DNA of 64,000 bases from Undibacterium sp. (GCA_030645915.1 JAUSNO010000010.1:62001-126000); one strand, 5' to 3'; numbered from the stretch's first letter, positions 29,054-39,066 are shown. Program-made: numbers and translations. The notes: generated from the letters alone by a model not told the origin.

Positions 29054-29253
29054 GTGAAACCCTTAGTAATAAATGGTGCATTGCACAATAGATGATCGCA
29101 ACGTGAATTTCAAGAAGGAAATTTTAAATATTTCAGAAATATGTATAAGAACAACAGTTGTCGACACTCTGCAAAGTTTTCAGTTGCCTGTCAATTGAAA
29201 AATATAATCGTCGAGAAAGATGTACGCATCTTATTATTTTGAGCATATTGAAA

Positions 29254-29289
29254 AGAAAAATGCCCGCTTAATTTGCATTAAGCGGGCAC
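29254..29289 (-). terminator. Terminator of tRNA-Ser
   Basis: On the minus strand, stem TGCCCGCTTAAT/ATTAAGCGGGCA (29261-29272 with 29277-29288) closes a GCAA tetraloop, followed by TTTTTC. Same loop type as both tRNA-Arg terminators. Confidence 0.9.
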
Positions 29290-29297
29290 CAATTCTT

Positions 29298-29391
29298 TGG
29301 AGGAGATGGTGAGATTCGAACTCACGATTCAGGTTTAAGCCCAAATGCTTCCTTAGCAGGGAAGTGCCTTCGGCCACTCGGCCACATCTCC
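29298..29391 (-). tRNA. tRNA-Ser (GCU anticodon)
   Basis: A 94-base class II tRNA on the minus strand, beginning GGAGAUGUGGCCGAGUGG and ending CAUCUCC-U-CCA. The anticodon arm is CUUCC-CUGCUAA-GGAAG, giving GCU for AGC/AGU. It has the long variable arm of tRNA-Ser and an encoded CCA. Confidence 0.97.
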
Positions 29392-29490
29392 ACACTTTCA
29401 CAACCAACTATTGTTGGCCGTAATCAAGACCGAAATAATAGCTGTTAGTTCTGATTTGGTCAACAACTACTGAATAATCAACCTATTTTT

Positions 29491-30741
29491 TTAAGCTGAT
29501 TCGAGACCAAATGCTTTATGCAGAGAACGCACTGCCAGCTCCATATATTTCTCATCGATAAGCACAGAAATCTTAATTTCTGATGTGGAGATCATCTGTA
29601 TATTGATGCCCTCTTCCGATAAGGTGCGGAACATTTGCGATGCGATACCAACGTGACTACGCATGCCAACACCAACTACAGAAACCTTGGATACTTTAGG
29701 ATCTCCGATAATGCTACCAGTAGAAATATGCTCTTTAACGCTAGCATTCAAGACGTCCATCGCTTTATTGTATTCGCCACGCGGCACGGTGAACGTGAAA
29801 TCGGTCTTACCTTCGACAGATTGATTCTGAATAATCATGTCGACTTCGATATTAGCGTCAGCAATCGGACCAAGTATCTGGTAGGCGATGCCTGGCTTAT
29901 CAGGCACACCAAAAACGGTGATTTTTGCTTCATCACGGTTAAACGCGATGCCAGTGATGGTAGCTTGTTCCATGTGTGTATCTTCCTCAAACGAAATCAG
30001 GGTGCCGGACTTAGCTTCTTCTTCCAGCGGCATTAATGGATCTGTCAGCGATGACAGTACGCGGGTTGGCATGCGATAGTTACCTGCAAATTCCACCGAA
30101 CGAATTTGAAGAACTTTTGAACCCAATGATGCCATCTCCAGCATCTCTTCAAATGTCACAGTGTTGAGCCGGCGCGCGTCAGACACCACACGTGGATCAG
30201 TAGTATAGACGCCATCTACGTCCGTATAGATCATGCACTCCTGCGCTTTCAATGCGGCAGCAACCGCTACCGCAGAAGTATCAGAACCGCCACGACCTAG
30301 GGTTGTAATATTGCCTTTGTCATCCACCCCCTGAAAGCCGGTAATAATGACAATCTTGCCAGCATCAAGATCAGCGCGGACTTTAGTATCATCGATAGAT
30401 CCAATGCGTGCTTTGGTGTGGGATGAATCCGTTTTGATCGGGACTTGCCAACCAGCGTAAGAAACCGCCTGCTTACCAATTGCCAGCAAGGCCATCGCCA
30501 AGAGGCCGACAGAAACTTGTTCACCAGTTGATGTGATCATGTCAAGTTCACGAGGGTCAGGCTCGGCCATAATCTCTCTGGCTAAACCGATAATACGATT
30601 GGTTTCGCCCGACATTGCTGACGGCACAACGACAATCTGGTGACCGGCGTCATGCCATTTGGCGACGCGTTTGGCGACGTTCTTGATGCGGTCTGTTGAC
30701 CCCATCGAAGTGCCGCCGTATTTGTGGACAATTAAAGCCAT
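29491..30741 (-). CDS. lysC: Aspartate kinase
   Basis: Phosphorylates aspartate in the first step of lysine, threonine, methionine and diaminopimelate synthesis. The 416-residue monofunctional enzyme starts MALIVHKYGGTSMGSTDRIKNVA with the KYGGTS nucleotide/substrate motif. It continues with ITGFQG and TTLGRGGSDTSAVA. Two C-terminal ACT domains (about 265-410) should bind lysine and/or threonine for feedback inhibition. A promoter-like sequence lies about 60 bp upstream, and I see no lysine riboswitch in the short leader. Confidence 0.97.
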   Translation of the reverse strand: MALIVHKYGGTSMGSTDRIKNVAKRVAKWHDAGHQIVVVPSAMSGETNRIIGLAREIMAEPDPRELDMITSTGEQVSVGLLAMALLAIGKQAVSYAGWQVPIKTDSSHTKARIGSIDDTKVRADLDAGKIVIITGFQGVDDKGNITTLGRGGSDTSAVAVAAALKAQECMIYTDVDGVYTTDPRVVSDARRLNTVTFEEMLEMASLGSKVLQIRSVEFAGNYRMPTRVLSSLTDPLMPLEEEAKSGTLISFEEDTHMEQATITGIAFNRDEAKITVFGVPDKPGIAYQILGPIADANIEVDMIIQNQSVEGKTDFTFTVPRGEYNKAMDVLNASVKEHISTGSIIGDPKVSKVSVVGVGMRSHVGIASQMFRTLSEEGINIQMISTSEIKISVLIDEKYMELAVRSLHKAFGLESA

Positions 30742-31201
30742 AGAATTTGAGGAAAAATAGAAGAATAACGGGTGAAAAATGCATTAAAAGAGCCGCGTAC
30801 TGTACATGTTGCTACGCAAAATAACAAGGCACAACTGCTCAAATTTTAAGCAACAAAGATGCGAACACCCGAGGAATTAACTCGATAAGATTGAATAATG
30901 ATGACGGCGAAGAAAAAAACTGAAAGAAATTTTTCTTTTTGGAAAATAACAGCCGTTACTTCAAATCAGGTATCAAGTAGATATTTGAGTAAAAAATGGG
31001 AGTATGTTCAATTATTGCCCAGCAAGGCACTAAAAATAAGCGTTAAAAAATATACTGCCTACCAGTATAAAATAAAATTAGCTGATCAGAATGAAATGAG
31101 GTCTCACTCCGCTGATCTTCTTAAATGACTTAATCGCATAAGGATATGAAAAATAAATTGCAAATTTCAGTCAGATAAATTTACCTGCTCATTAAGCAAT
31201 T
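30742..31201. other. 460-bp AT-rich region upstream of lysC, no convincing gene
   Basis: It contains the lysC promoter candidate and, on the plus strand, an open frame of 76 codons (30898-31128). That frame has no ribosome binding site at a proper distance, a lysine-rich low-complexity product and no recognisable family, so I do not call it a gene. Confidence 0.6.
30799..30827 (-). promoter_or_regulatory. Candidate sigma-70 promoter of lysC
   Basis: On the minus strand TTGTTA and TACAGT are separated by 17 bases, about 58 bp before the lysC ATG. The spacing is ideal and four of six bases match in each box. Prediction only. Confidence 0.45.
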
Positions 31202-31768
31202 TTATTTTTTATTTGTAGCCGGAAACAATTTACGCCAGCCATCCAAGCCCAAATCACGCAGCGTTTGCATATTTTTCTCGTAAATTGCATCGGCTTCAGG
31301 GAACGCGAGCACTGCCTTATCGATGCTCTCTTCACGCAGCAAATGCAGCGTAGGGTAAGGTGAGCGGTTCGTAAAATTTTCAATATCATCGAATTTTGTA
31401 TCGGCAAACTGATAATCGGGATGAAAGCTCGCTATTTGTAAAATCCCATCCAGATCGGCATCTTCCAATGCCGCATCAGCCACATCCAAAAACTCGTTGT
31501 AATCCAAAAAATCATTCAGCGCATAAGGATGAATTAACAATGTTGTTTCCAGCTTTTCTGTATTTGCCTCAGCAAGAACCTCTAACTCACGAATTAAGTC
31601 CTGCAGCAAATCCTCTGGTGTTTGTGCCTCACTGACAACATAGCGAATTTGCTCCTTGATCTGCACTGCCTTGGCAAAAGGGCATAAATTCAAGCCAATC
31701 ACGGCTTTTTCCAGCCAGTCCTGAGTTGAGGCGATGATTTCTGCTGGAGGAATGATAGGTGCTGTCAT
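31202..31768 (-). CDS. DUF1415 family protein
   Basis: A 188-residue cytoplasmic protein beginning MTAPIIPPAEIIASTQDWLEKAVIGLNLCPFAK, the family signature. Other typical pieces are LLIHPYALNDFLDYNEFL, QIASFHPDYQFADT and RSPYPTLHLLREESID. The function of the family is not known to me. ATG 31768 was chosen because upstream in-frame sequence is AT-rich and unlike the family. Adjacent to rpiA on the same strand (67 bp). Confidence 0.88.
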   Translation of the reverse strand: MTAPIIPPAEIIASTQDWLEKAVIGLNLCPFAKAVQIKEQIRYVVSEAQTPEDLLQDLIRELEVLAEANTEKLETTLLIHPYALNDFLDYNEFLDVADAALEDADLDGILQIASFHPDYQFADTKFDDIENFTNRSPYPTLHLLREESIDKAVLAFPEADAIYEKNMQTLRDLGLDGWRKLFPATNKK

Positions 31769-31835
31769 ATTGATTTGAAAATTGAATGATTGAATAATTA
31801 AATGAATGTAAAACGGATACTCCTTACCCGTCAAA

Positions 31836-32510
31836 TTAAAAAATCAAGGTCTTGACGCCTTCGGCCGTACCTAATAAACAAACGTTTGCACCATGTCTGG
31901 CGAATAAGCCGACAGTGACGACACCAACGATATTATTAATTTCCGCCTCAAGCGTCGATGGGTCCTTGATTTGCAGCCCGTGCACGTCAATAATCACATT
32001 GCCATTGTCAGTCAGCATTGGCACGCCATCCTTTACACGCACGCGGGCATCGCCGCCGATTGCATTAAGTTGGCGAGCCACCACAGCTTGTCCCATGGGA
32101 ATAACCTCTACCGGCAGCGGAAATTTTCCTAACGTAGCGACCAGTTTAGAACCATCCGCAATGCAAATAAATTTCCCGGCAACGGACGCGACAATTTTTT
32201 CGCGCGTCAGTGCTGCACCACCACCTTTAATCATTGCGCCTTGCGCTGTAATTTCATCTGCGCCGTCGATATAAACAGGCATAGAAGTGATCTCATTTAA
32301 ATCAAAAACCTTTATGCCATGTCCACGCAAACGTTCAGCCGTGGCATCTGACGATGCCACGGCACCTTTAATTTTATGCTTGATTTTGGCAAGTTCATCG
32401 ATGAAAAAATTAGCAGTAGAACCAGTGCCTACGCCGACAATTTCATTCTCAACCACATATTGAATAGCAGCTTGCGCAACGGCTTGTTTGAGTTCGTCTT
32501 GAGTCATCAT
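31836..32510 (-). CDS. rpiA: Ribose-5-phosphate isomerase A
   Basis: Interconverts ribose-5-phosphate and ribulose-5-phosphate in the pentose phosphate pathway. The 224-residue product has [39 protein letters not shown] and the active-site [14 protein letters not shown], all conserved in RpiA. It lies between the kinase gene and DUF1415 on the same strand. Confidence 0.96.
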   Translation of the reverse strand: MMTQDELKQAVAQAAIQYVVENEIVGVGTGSTANFFIDELAKIKHKIKGAVASSDATAERLRGHGIKVFDLNEITSMPVYIDGADEITAQGAMIKGGGAALTREKIVASVAGKFICIADGSKLVATLGKFPLPVEVIPMGQAVVARQLNAIGGDARVRVKDGVPMLTDNGNVIIDVHGLQIKDPSTLEAEINNIVGVVTVGLFARHGANVCLLGTAEGVKTLIF

Positions 32511-32557
32511 ATAAAAGAAGAAAGAAATAAAAAATTAAATATTGGAATAATTCGATG

Positions 32558-33595
32558 CTAAACAACCAGTGGCGGCTCGTCCATCAGCGCAATCTGTTCA
32601 CGCAATTCGAGTATGCGGTCTTGCCAGTAACGCTGGGTATTAAACCAGGGAAAAGCCTGTTTAAATGCCGGATCATCCCAGCGCTGCGCGAGCCATGCAG
32701 CGTAATGCAGCAAGCGCAAACTCCGCAACGCCTCAATCAAGTGCAATTGGCGCGGCTCAAAATTATAAAAATCCTCGTATCCTGCCAAAATATCGCACAA
32801 TTGCGCTGTCATTTCCGCTCGCGAGCCTGACAGCAGCATCCACAAATCCTGAATCGCCGGCCCCATGCGGCTATCATCAAAATCGACAAAATGGGGCCCC
32901 GGATGCGCGCCGGATTCTGTCCACAAGACGTTCCCCATATGACAGTCCCCGTGCAAACGTATCGGCGCAATCACTCCGGCACGATCAAAACAACGTGCAA
33001 CGCCTTCCAGCAACAATTTTGTCGCGCTTTGATAAGCAGCCAATAAGTCAGGAGGAATAAAATCATGTGCCAGCAAAAATTTGACCGGTTCATCACCAAA
33101 AGTATGCATATTAAGCGAAGGACGATGCTGGTAGGCCCGCAGAGCACCAACCGCGTGAATCCGGCCAATGAAACGCCCCAACCATTCTAATGTTTCTGGC
33201 GTATCCAGTTCTGGTGCACGGCCACCTTGCCTGGGAAACACAGAAAATCGATAGCCCTGGTAATGATGTAAACTTTGACCATGCGCATTGATTAAAGCCG
33301 GCACCACTGGTATCTCAAGCGCACTGAGTTCGTTGACAAAGGCATGCTCTTCCAGTATCGCCGCATCACTCCAGCGTTTTGGCCTATAGAATTTGGCCAC
33401 AACCGGCGCGCCATCCTCTATCCCCAACTGATAAACGCGATTTTCGTAACTATTGAGCGCCAGCAGGCGGCCATCACATGGAAACCCGGCGCTACACATC
33501 GCGTCGAGCACACAATCTGGATTGAGTCCGGCGAATGAATCGACATCATTAACTGTCGCTGGCGAGGGAATAAAAAGTTCAGTCATAGCCGTCAT
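32558..33595 (-). CDS. srkA: Stress response kinase A (YihE/SrkA-type protein kinase)
   Basis: A 345-residue aminoglycoside-phosphotransferase-fold Ser/Thr kinase. The N-terminal lobe has [24 protein letters not shown]. The catalytic loop is [13 protein letters not shown], and the metal-binding [17 protein letters not shown] follows; these match YihE/SrkA, a kinase linked to envelope stress and MazF-dependent death in Escherichia coli. Starts at 33595 and 33586 are both possible; no clear ribosome binding site decides. Confidence 0.88.
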   Translation of the reverse strand: MTAMTELFIPSPATVNDVDSFAGLNPDCVLDAMCSAGFPCDGRLLALNSYENRVYQLGIEDGAPVVAKFYRPKRWSDAAILEEHAFVNELSALEIPVVPALINAHGQSLHHYQGYRFSVFPRQGGRAPELDTPETLEWLGRFIGRIHAVGALRAYQHRPSLNMHTFGDEPVKFLLAHDFIPPDLLAAYQSATKLLLEGVARCFDRAGVIAPIRLHGDCHMGNVLWTESGAHPGPHFVDFDDSRMGPAIQDLWMLLSGSRAEMTAQLCDILAGYEDFYNFEPRQLHLIEALRSLRLLHYAAWLAQRWDDPAFKQAFPWFNTQRYWQDRILELREQIALMDEPPLVV

Positions 33596-33686
33596 TGTAC
33601 GTGCATTCTCCCCCACGAATGAGATACAAAGCGCTACACTTCCGGTATTCCCATTTCCGCCTTATTTTTATTATAAGAAGATCATC

Positions 33687-34385
33687 ATGCATCTCGACGA
33701 ACCGCTCAGCGACAAAGAATTCAACGAATTGGACAAATTTCTCATGTCAGATCGCGTCGGTGACGACGGCATGACAATGGACGCGCTTCATGGCTACCTG
33801 ACGGCAATTGCCTTAGGGCCAGAATCGATTCCCATGGTCGAATGGTTGCCTCTGGTATGGGGCTTACCAGATCAGGCAGAGCCACAATTCAAAAATGAAA
33901 AAGAATTACAAAAAATCTCAAATCTGATCGCTCGATTCATGAATGAGATCCAGATTACCTTTGAAGTTGCTCCGCAAGAGTTTGAACCTCTGTTTTGCGT
34001 CATGGAACAAGACGGCAAAGAACTGATCGATGGTGAAACTTGGGCATGGGGATTCTGGGAAGGCATGCAATTGCGTGAAGAAGCGTGGGAAGCCGCATGG
34101 GAATCCGATATTGGGCCGCTGTTACACCCGATCTATCTGTTAGGCGCTGAAGAAATCAAAGAAGAAGAAATGAAACTGGTCGACACGCCTGAAAAATGCC
34201 ATAAACTTGCGCTTGCGCTGGAGGCATCAATACCAGAAATTCGGCGCTTCTGGGCACCGTTACGAAAGTCTGGCGTCACAACAATTAAACGCGATGCGCC
34301 GAAAGTCGGACGCAATGATCCATGCCCTTGCGGCAGCGGCAAAAAATTTAAAGTTTGCTGCGGGGCTGAGCCGACGATTCATTAG
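33687..34385 (+). CDS. YecA/UPF0149 family protein with SEC-C zinc motif
   Basis: A 232-residue protein. Residues 1-190 are the YecA/YgfB (UPF0149) helical domain ([22 protein letters not shown]). Residues about 205-227 are a SEC-C motif [19 protein letters not shown], a zinc site also found in SecA. Such proteins may bind SecB or ribosomes, but the role here is inference. ATG 33687 is preferred; upstream in-frame codons overlap the divergent kinase gene. Confidence 0.88.
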   Translation: MHLDEPLSDKEFNELDKFLMSDRVGDDGMTMDALHGYLTAIALGPESIPMVEWLPLVWGLPDQAEPQFKNEKELQKISNLIARFMNEIQITFEVAPQEFEPLFCVMEQDGKELIDGETWAWGFWEGMQLREEAWEAAWESDIGPLLHPIYLLGAEEIKEEEMKLVDTPEKCHKLALALEASIPEIRRFWAPLRKSGVTTIKRDAPKVGRNDPCPCGSGKKFKVCCGAEPTIH

Positions 34386-34488
34386 TTTTTATCGGCGGGG
34401 CCTGAGTGAACCCTCTAGCGTTTTGCTTTCTAGGCCCAATCTTGTGTGCTACTTTAACCGCTTTCAATCCTTATTCACGGAGTAGCAC

Positions 34489-34743
34489 ATGAGCCTGCAA
34501 GACCAATTCAATCAAGCCCTCACAGATTCCAAGAATTTGCCAGAACGTCCTGACAACATGACGCTGCTCAAGATTTATGCACTATTCAAACAAGGCAGTA
34601 CCGGCGATGCAACAGGCGACAGGCCAGGCATGACAGACTTCGTCGCAAGGGCTAAATTTGATGCATGGGCAGCATTGGCAGGAACCACGCAAGAAGCTGC
34701 AATGCAACAGTACGTTGACTTGATCAACAGCCTTAAAGACTAA
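34489..34743 (+). CDS. Acyl-CoA-binding protein
   Basis: An 84-residue ACBP-fold protein that binds long-chain acyl-CoA esters in the cytoplasm. LLKIYALFKQGSTGDATGDRPGM and RAKFDAWAALAGTTQEAAMQQYV correspond to the conserved ligand-binding helices 2 and 3. A GGAG ribosome binding site sits 7-8 bases before the ATG. These small proteins are typical of Burkholderiales and fit the fatty-acid/PHB metabolism in this window. Confidence 0.93.
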   Translation: MSLQDQFNQALTDSKNLPERPDNMTLLKIYALFKQGSTGDATGDRPGMTDFVARAKFDAWAALAGTTQEAAMQQYVDLINSLKD

Positions 34744-34751
34744 CAAATAAA

Positions 34752-34815
34752 GGGGAGTATATTTCGATACGCTTGTCATTCGTGCGCAAACGTCGAAAAT
34801 ATCAATGTACTCCCC
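34752..34815. repeat. Large intergenic inverted repeat
   Basis: GGGGAGTA (34752-34759) pairs with TACTCCCC (34808-34815), and TATTTCGA with TCGAAAATA just inside. It lies between two convergent genes. No T tract follows, so it is not a classical terminator. Confidence 0.6.
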
Positions 34816-34833
34816 ACCAGTATCTAGTTTAAT

Positions 34834-35811
34834 TTATATCAACGCTGCAGGATTGAGCAAATTGGGCGGACGCCTATTTTGTAAGGCGGCAATCAAATTA
34901 TCCGCCGCACAATTCGCCATCGCGCGCCGCGTAGGTTCGGTGGCACTGGCAATATGCGGCGTTAAGACTACATTGTTGAGCGTTAAAAAATCAGAATGAA
35001 ATTTCGGCTCGTTTTCGAACACATCCAATCCTGCTGCGGCAATCGTTTTATGTCTTAACGCATCGATCAACGCGACGTCATTCACAATGCCGCCACGCGC
35101 CAGGTTCACCAGCGTAGCGGTCGGCTTCATCATCGCCAGCTCATCCTCAGATATCGTATGGTGAGTGCCTGAAGAATAGGGCAATACCAGCATCACGTGA
35201 TCTGCTCGCGCCAACAATTCCTCTTTAGTTACATACTGCGCATTATTTGCGTGCGCCTCCTGCTCAGGCGTAAGTCGGGTGCGATTATGGTAGATGACGT
35301 GCATATCAAAGCCCATGGAACGACGCGCAATAGCCTGACCAATCCGCCCCATACCGATAATGCCCAGTGTTGAACCGTGAATATCACTCCCCAGAAAATA
35401 ATCGTAACGCCATTTATCCCATTTGCCGGCGCGCAACCAATGCTCCGACTCGGTGACTCTACGTGCCGTTGCCATCAGTAAGGCCCAACCAAAATCAGCA
35501 GTGGTTTCATTCAACACGTCAGGCGTGTTACTCGCCAGAATACGGCGGGCAGTACAGGCCGGCAAATCGAGGTTGTCGTAACCAACAGCCATGTTTGCAA
35601 TCGCCTTAAGCTCAGGGAGTTGCTCCAGCACTTCTGCATTAAAGCGGGCGCTGGCAGTACACAAGACGCCACTCTTCCCCTGCATTTTTTGCACTAGCTC
35701 TTGCGGTGTAAAAACGCGGTCATCCTGATTCGACTCAACTTCAAAATGGGAAGATAAGCGACTAATAACTTCAGGGAAAATCGCTCGTGCAATTAAGATA
35801 GACGGTTTCAT
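34834..35811 (-). CDS. D-2-hydroxyacid dehydrogenase (glyoxylate/hydroxypyruvate reductase type)
   Basis: A 325-residue NAD(P)-dependent oxidoreductase. The Rossmann motif GMGRIG is at 153-158 and is followed by a basic stretch including HNRTRL, suggesting NADPH use. The catalytic residues R239 (LARGG), E268 (ENEP) and H286 (TPHIAS) are all present. MKPSILIARAIFPEV at 35811 is the family start; a longer open frame overlaps the antiporter gene. It lies 8 bp after the antiporter gene on the same strand. The substrate cannot be fixed; glyoxylate, hydroxypyruvate or 2-ketogluconate are options. Confidence 0.9.
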   Translation of the reverse strand: MKPSILIARAIFPEVISRLSSHFEVESNQDDRVFTPQELVQKMQGKSGVLCTASARFNAEVLEQLPELKAIANMAVGYDNLDLPACTARRILASNTPDVLNETTADFGWALLMATARRVTESEHWLRAGKWDKWRYDYFLGSDIHGSTLGIIGMGRIGQAIARRSMGFDMHVIYHNRTRLTPEQEAHANNAQYVTKEELLARADHVMLVLPYSSGTHHTISEDELAMMKPTATLVNLARGGIVNDVALIDALRHKTIAAAGLDVFENEPKFHSDFLTLNNVVLTPHIASATEPTRRAMANCAADNLIAALQNRRPPNLLNPAALI

Positions 35812-35819
35812 GTTGTCAC

Positions 35820-37241
35820 TCAAAAAAAGATTAAGGTCATCAGGGCAAATAACGGCAGCAAAATGCAGCACGACCACGCCATATAGCCAAAGAAGGAAGG
35901 CATCAAGATACCGCGCTGTTCTGCAATGGCTTTGACCATCATGTTCGGTGCATTGCCGATATAGCTCATCGCACCCATAAAAACAGCACCGCAAGAAATC
36001 GCCGCCAAAGTGCCTGGTAATTGATTCATCAATGCCATCGGATCACCGCCGGCGGTATTAAAAAAAACCAGATACGTTGGCGCATTATCCAAGAATGAAG
36101 ACAACAGGCCACTGGCCCAGAAATACATGCCATTGATAGGCTGTCCCTGCGCATCTGAAACGCCACGAATAACGGCTGAAAACGCCCCCATCTCACCTGC
36201 TTTAAGTATGGAAATCACAGGCACAATAGTAATGAAAATCGCGGCAAAAAGTTTTGCTACCTCAATAATAGGCCCCCAAGTAAACTCATTACCTTCACGC
36301 GCAATCGCGGGAGTAATTTTGAGCGACAACATCAACAAAGCAAGCAATCCGATATCACGCAAAACGTTTTGCAACTCCTGCTCCATTCCCAGAAATACAA
36401 ACTTGATGCCAGGCTTCCACAGACCGCTCATCAATACCAACAATATCACCCCGAGCAAAAGGATAAAATTAATTCTCCCTTCAATTTTGACCGCAGAATC
36501 AGGCGTAGGATCAAGTCTTGCTGGACGTTGCTCTTCACGGCGATGAAAATAAAATCGGTCCAGCAAATAGAACATCAGCAATAAACTTGCGCAAAGAAAC
36601 AATGTCTGGCCATAGAGATTTTTCAGCGTCCATAAAAAATCTACACCCTGCAAGAAGCCAAGAAACAAAGGGGGATCACCCAATGGCGTCAATGCGCCAC
36701 CGGCGTTTGCCACCAGAAAAATGAAAAATACCATGACATGTTTTACATGCTGACGATTATCGTTAGCGCGAATCAGTGGACGAACCAACAACATCGCTGC
36801 GCCGGTTGTCCCCATCACACTGGCCAAAAATGTTCCCAGCGCTAATAGCCCGGTATTTAATTCCGGAGAACCATGCAAATTGCCACGCACACAAATCCCG
36901 CCTGCAACCACAAATAAAGTCGACAAGAGAATAATGAACGGAATATATTCAGCAAATAAGGTATGCGCTGTACTTGTCAAGGCCTGAGCAACGCCAAACT
37001 GCGCCGCACAAGGCAACAAAAAAAACATACTCCAGCCGAAAGCGATTTTGCCGAAATGATGATGCCATAGCCTTGGCATCATCATAGGCATGATTGCGAT
37101 ACTCAATAACAAACCAATAAAAGGAATTGACCATGCAACGGAAAGTTGCACGCCATTCAAGTCGGCAGCAAACACATACCCTGGCAGGAAAATAAGCAAA
37201 CATCCAAACGCAGCGATCATGACAAGAGATTTTGAATTCAT
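35820..37241 (-). CDS. Sodium:proton antiporter (NhaD/CitM-like ion transporter family)
   Basis: A 473-residue inner-membrane protein with about 11-12 hydrophobic segments, beginning with a signal-like helix MNSKSLVMIAAFGCLLIFLPGYVFA. The motifs MGTTGAAMLLVRPLIRAN and VANAGGALTPLGDPPLFLGFLQGVDFLW are typical of NhaD-type antiporters in the ion transporter superfamily. SFLDNAPTYLVFFNTAGGDP near residue 390 is another conserved pore segment. ATG 37241 was chosen over upstream in-frame codons. Confidence 0.85.
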   Translation of the reverse strand: MNSKSLVMIAAFGCLLIFLPGYVFAADLNGVQLSVAWSIPFIGLLLSIAIMPMMMPRLWHHHFGKIAFGWSMFFLLPCAAQFGVAQALTSTAHTLFAEYIPFIILLSTLFVVAGGICVRGNLHGSPELNTGLLALGTFLASVMGTTGAAMLLVRPLIRANDNRQHVKHVMVFFIFLVANAGGALTPLGDPPLFLGFLQGVDFLWTLKNLYGQTLFLCASLLLMFYLLDRFYFHRREEQRPARLDPTPDSAVKIEGRINFILLLGVILLVLMSGLWKPGIKFVFLGMEQELQNVLRDIGLLALLMLSLKITPAIAREGNEFTWGPIIEVAKLFAAIFITIVPVISILKAGEMGAFSAVIRGVSDAQGQPINGMYFWASGLLSSFLDNAPTYLVFFNTAGGDPMALMNQLPGTLAAISCGAVFMGAMSYIGNAPNMMVKAIAEQRGILMPSFFGYMAWSCCILLPLFALMTLIFF

Positions 37242-37593
37242 GTTTTTATTTTTAACAATGATGAACGTAAACAGACGATGCAAAGGCAAATAATAGAGCG
37301 TAATGAGCCACAATAGCTTGAATTCTATCCATAGAAAAATCGAATAACTTTCAATCTAAGCACGTAAATTCGATGTACATCAAATGCCTATTGTGAGAAA
37401 TCGGTTAAATTACACCTCGTATTTTATTTATGTGTTGAATATGCTCTGCCAAATCCATCGCATTTGCTTATTCGTAATTTATCTAAGTCTAATTTGTGAG
37501 TTACGTCAAATTACCTTAAAATACAAGGCTTTGCAGTTATAGGCGTATTTATAACTGTGCCGAACACCCCGAATTCTTGAAGATAGGACTGTT
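37242..37593. other. Divergent 352-bp regulatory region before fdxA
   Basis: An AT-rich region between the antiporter gene and fdxA. It contains a good sigma-70 promoter for fdxA (37494-37522) and an 8-bp hairpin near the expected 5' end of the transcript (37534-37557). No gene seen. Confidence 0.7.
37494..37522 (+). promoter_or_regulatory. Candidate promoter of fdxA
   Basis: TTGTGA and TAAAAT are separated by 17 bases. Transcription would start near 37530, giving a leader of about 65 bases that opens with the hairpin CAGTTATA/TATAACTG (37534-37541 with 37550-37557). Confidence 0.5.
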
Positions 37594-37917
37594 ATGACCC
37601 ACGTTGTGACCGAATCCTGCATCCGTTGCCGCTATACCGATTGCGTGGATGTATGCCCGGTGGACTGCTTTCGCGCAGGCCCAAATTTCTTGGTAATTGA
37701 TCCCGATGAATGCATTGATTGCGCTGTATGCGTAGCCGAATGCCCGGTCAATGCAATTTATGCGGAGGAAGATGTGCCTGCTGATCAACAGCAATTCATC
37801 AAGATCAATGTTGAATTGACGCGCAACTGGCCATCCATCACCAAAACCACGACCCCGCTACCGGATGCTGATGACTGGAAAGATGTCAAAGACAAATTGC
37901 AACACTTGGTGCGTTAA
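37594..37917 (+). CDS. fdxA: Ferredoxin FdxA (7Fe-8S type)
   Basis: A 107-residue low-potential electron carrier. The first cluster is bound by C9, C17 and a distal Cys (3Fe-4S type, with C12 and C21 nearby), and the second by C40-x2-C43-x2-C46-x3-C50 (4Fe-4S). Sequence MTHVVTESCIRCRYTDCVDVCPVDCF is that of FdxA. It is followed 61 bp later by a ferredoxin-NADP reductase, its likely partner. Confidence 0.95.
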   Translation: MTHVVTESCIRCRYTDCVDVCPVDCFRAGPNFLVIDPDECIDCAVCVAECPVNAIYAEEDVPADQQQFIKINVELTRNWPSITKTTTPLPDADDWKDVKDKLQHLVR

Positions 37918-37978
37918 TTAAAACCGAAACCAAAAATATTAATTGCCCTCGCATTTTTATCAGGAAACACGAAGTCGT

Positions 37979-39046
37979 ATGGAAAACAAACAAATAAACC
38001 CATCGCAAGTTATTGAAGCCGATGCGGTTATCGTTGGTGCTGGGCCGGTAGGCCTGTTTCAGGTATTTGAGCTTGGCCTTTTGGAAATCAAGGCACATGT
38101 CATCGACTCTCTGCCTGTAGTTGGTGGTCAATGCGTAGAACTTTATCCTGATAAACCTATTTATGATATCCCTGCGGTACCTGTATGCACTGGTCAAGAA
38201 TTGACTGACAATTTGCTTAAACAGATAGAACCGTTTGAACCAACCTTTCACTTGAATCAGGAAGTGACACTGGTACAACGTCGTGAAGACGGTCGCTTTG
38301 ATTTGGAAACATCCATAGGCACCCGCTTCATCACCAAAACTATTTTCATCGCTGCCGGTGTTGGCTCGTTCCAGCCACGCACGTTGAAGGTTGAAGGAAT
38401 AGAAGCATTTGAAGGTTCGCAATTGTTTTACCGAGTAAAAGATCCGAGTCAATTTGAAGGCAAGAATCTAGTCATCTGTGGCGGCGGTGATTCTGCATTG
38501 GACTGGGCATTGGCGCTGGCAGGTAAAGCAGAATCAGTCGTTGTCTTGCATCGTCGAGAAGATTTTCGTGCAGCTCCTTCGTCAGTCGCAAAGATGAAAG
38601 AAATGTGCGACAACTACGAAATGCAATTTATCATTGGTCAAGTCACGGGAATTGAGACCAAAGAAGATAAATTATCGGAAATAAAAGTGACTGGTGCCGA
38701 CGGAGTCACTCGTCGTTTGCCATTGGATACCTTATTGGTATTTTTTGGTCTCTCGCCAAAACTGGGACCGATTGCGGAATGGGGTCTGGATATCGAACGC
38801 AAACAACTCAAAGTAGTTAACACTGAGAAGTTTGAAACTAATATTCCAGGTATTTTTGCAGTAGGAGATATTAATACCTACCCTGGTAAGAAAAAACTCA
38901 TTCTGTCAGGATTCCATGAGGCGGCTCTGGCGGCTTTTGGCGCTGCACCGTATATTTTCCCGGATAAAAAAATCCATATGCAATACACAACTACGTCACC
39001 AAAACTGCATAAGATTTTAGGCGTAGAAACACCGGTATTCGATTAA
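37979..39046 (+). CDS. Ferredoxin/flavodoxin-NADP reductase, thioredoxin-reductase-like type
   Basis: A 355-residue flavoprotein. The FAD motif GAGPVGLF is at 20-27, [18 protein letters not shown] follows, and the NADP motif [14 protein letters not shown] is near 165. It lacks the CxxC of thioredoxin reductases, which marks it as a ferredoxin-NADP reductase of this class. Start ATG 37979 has AGGA 13 bases upstream. Adjacency to fdxA supports transfer of electrons between NADPH and FdxA. Confidence 0.92.
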   Translation: MENKQINPSQVIEADAVIVGAGPVGLFQVFELGLLEIKAHVIDSLPVVGGQCVELYPDKPIYDIPAVPVCTGQELTDNLLKQIEPFEPTFHLNQEVTLVQRREDGRFDLETSIGTRFITKTIFIAAGVGSFQPRTLKVEGIEAFEGSQLFYRVKDPSQFEGKNLVICGGGDSALDWALALAGKAESVVVLHRREDFRAAPSSVAKMKEMCDNYEMQFIIGQVTGIETKEDKLSEIKVTGADGVTRRLPLDTLLVFFGLSPKLGPIAEWGLDIERKQLKVVNTEKFETNIPGIFAVGDINTYPGKKKLILSGFHEAALAAFGAAPYIFPDKKIHMQYTTTSPKLHKILGVETPVFD

Positions 39047-39066
39047 TTTACGGAATGACGAAATAC

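Noticed and set aside
30898-31128. 76-codon open frame on the plus strand
   Set aside because: AT-rich, Lys-rich, no family, no ribosome binding site at proper spacing, and it overlaps the region behind the lysC promoter.
37886-38452. 188-codon frame antisense to the ferredoxin reductase gene
   Set aside because: Shadow frame of a well-supported gene; composition unlike real proteins here.
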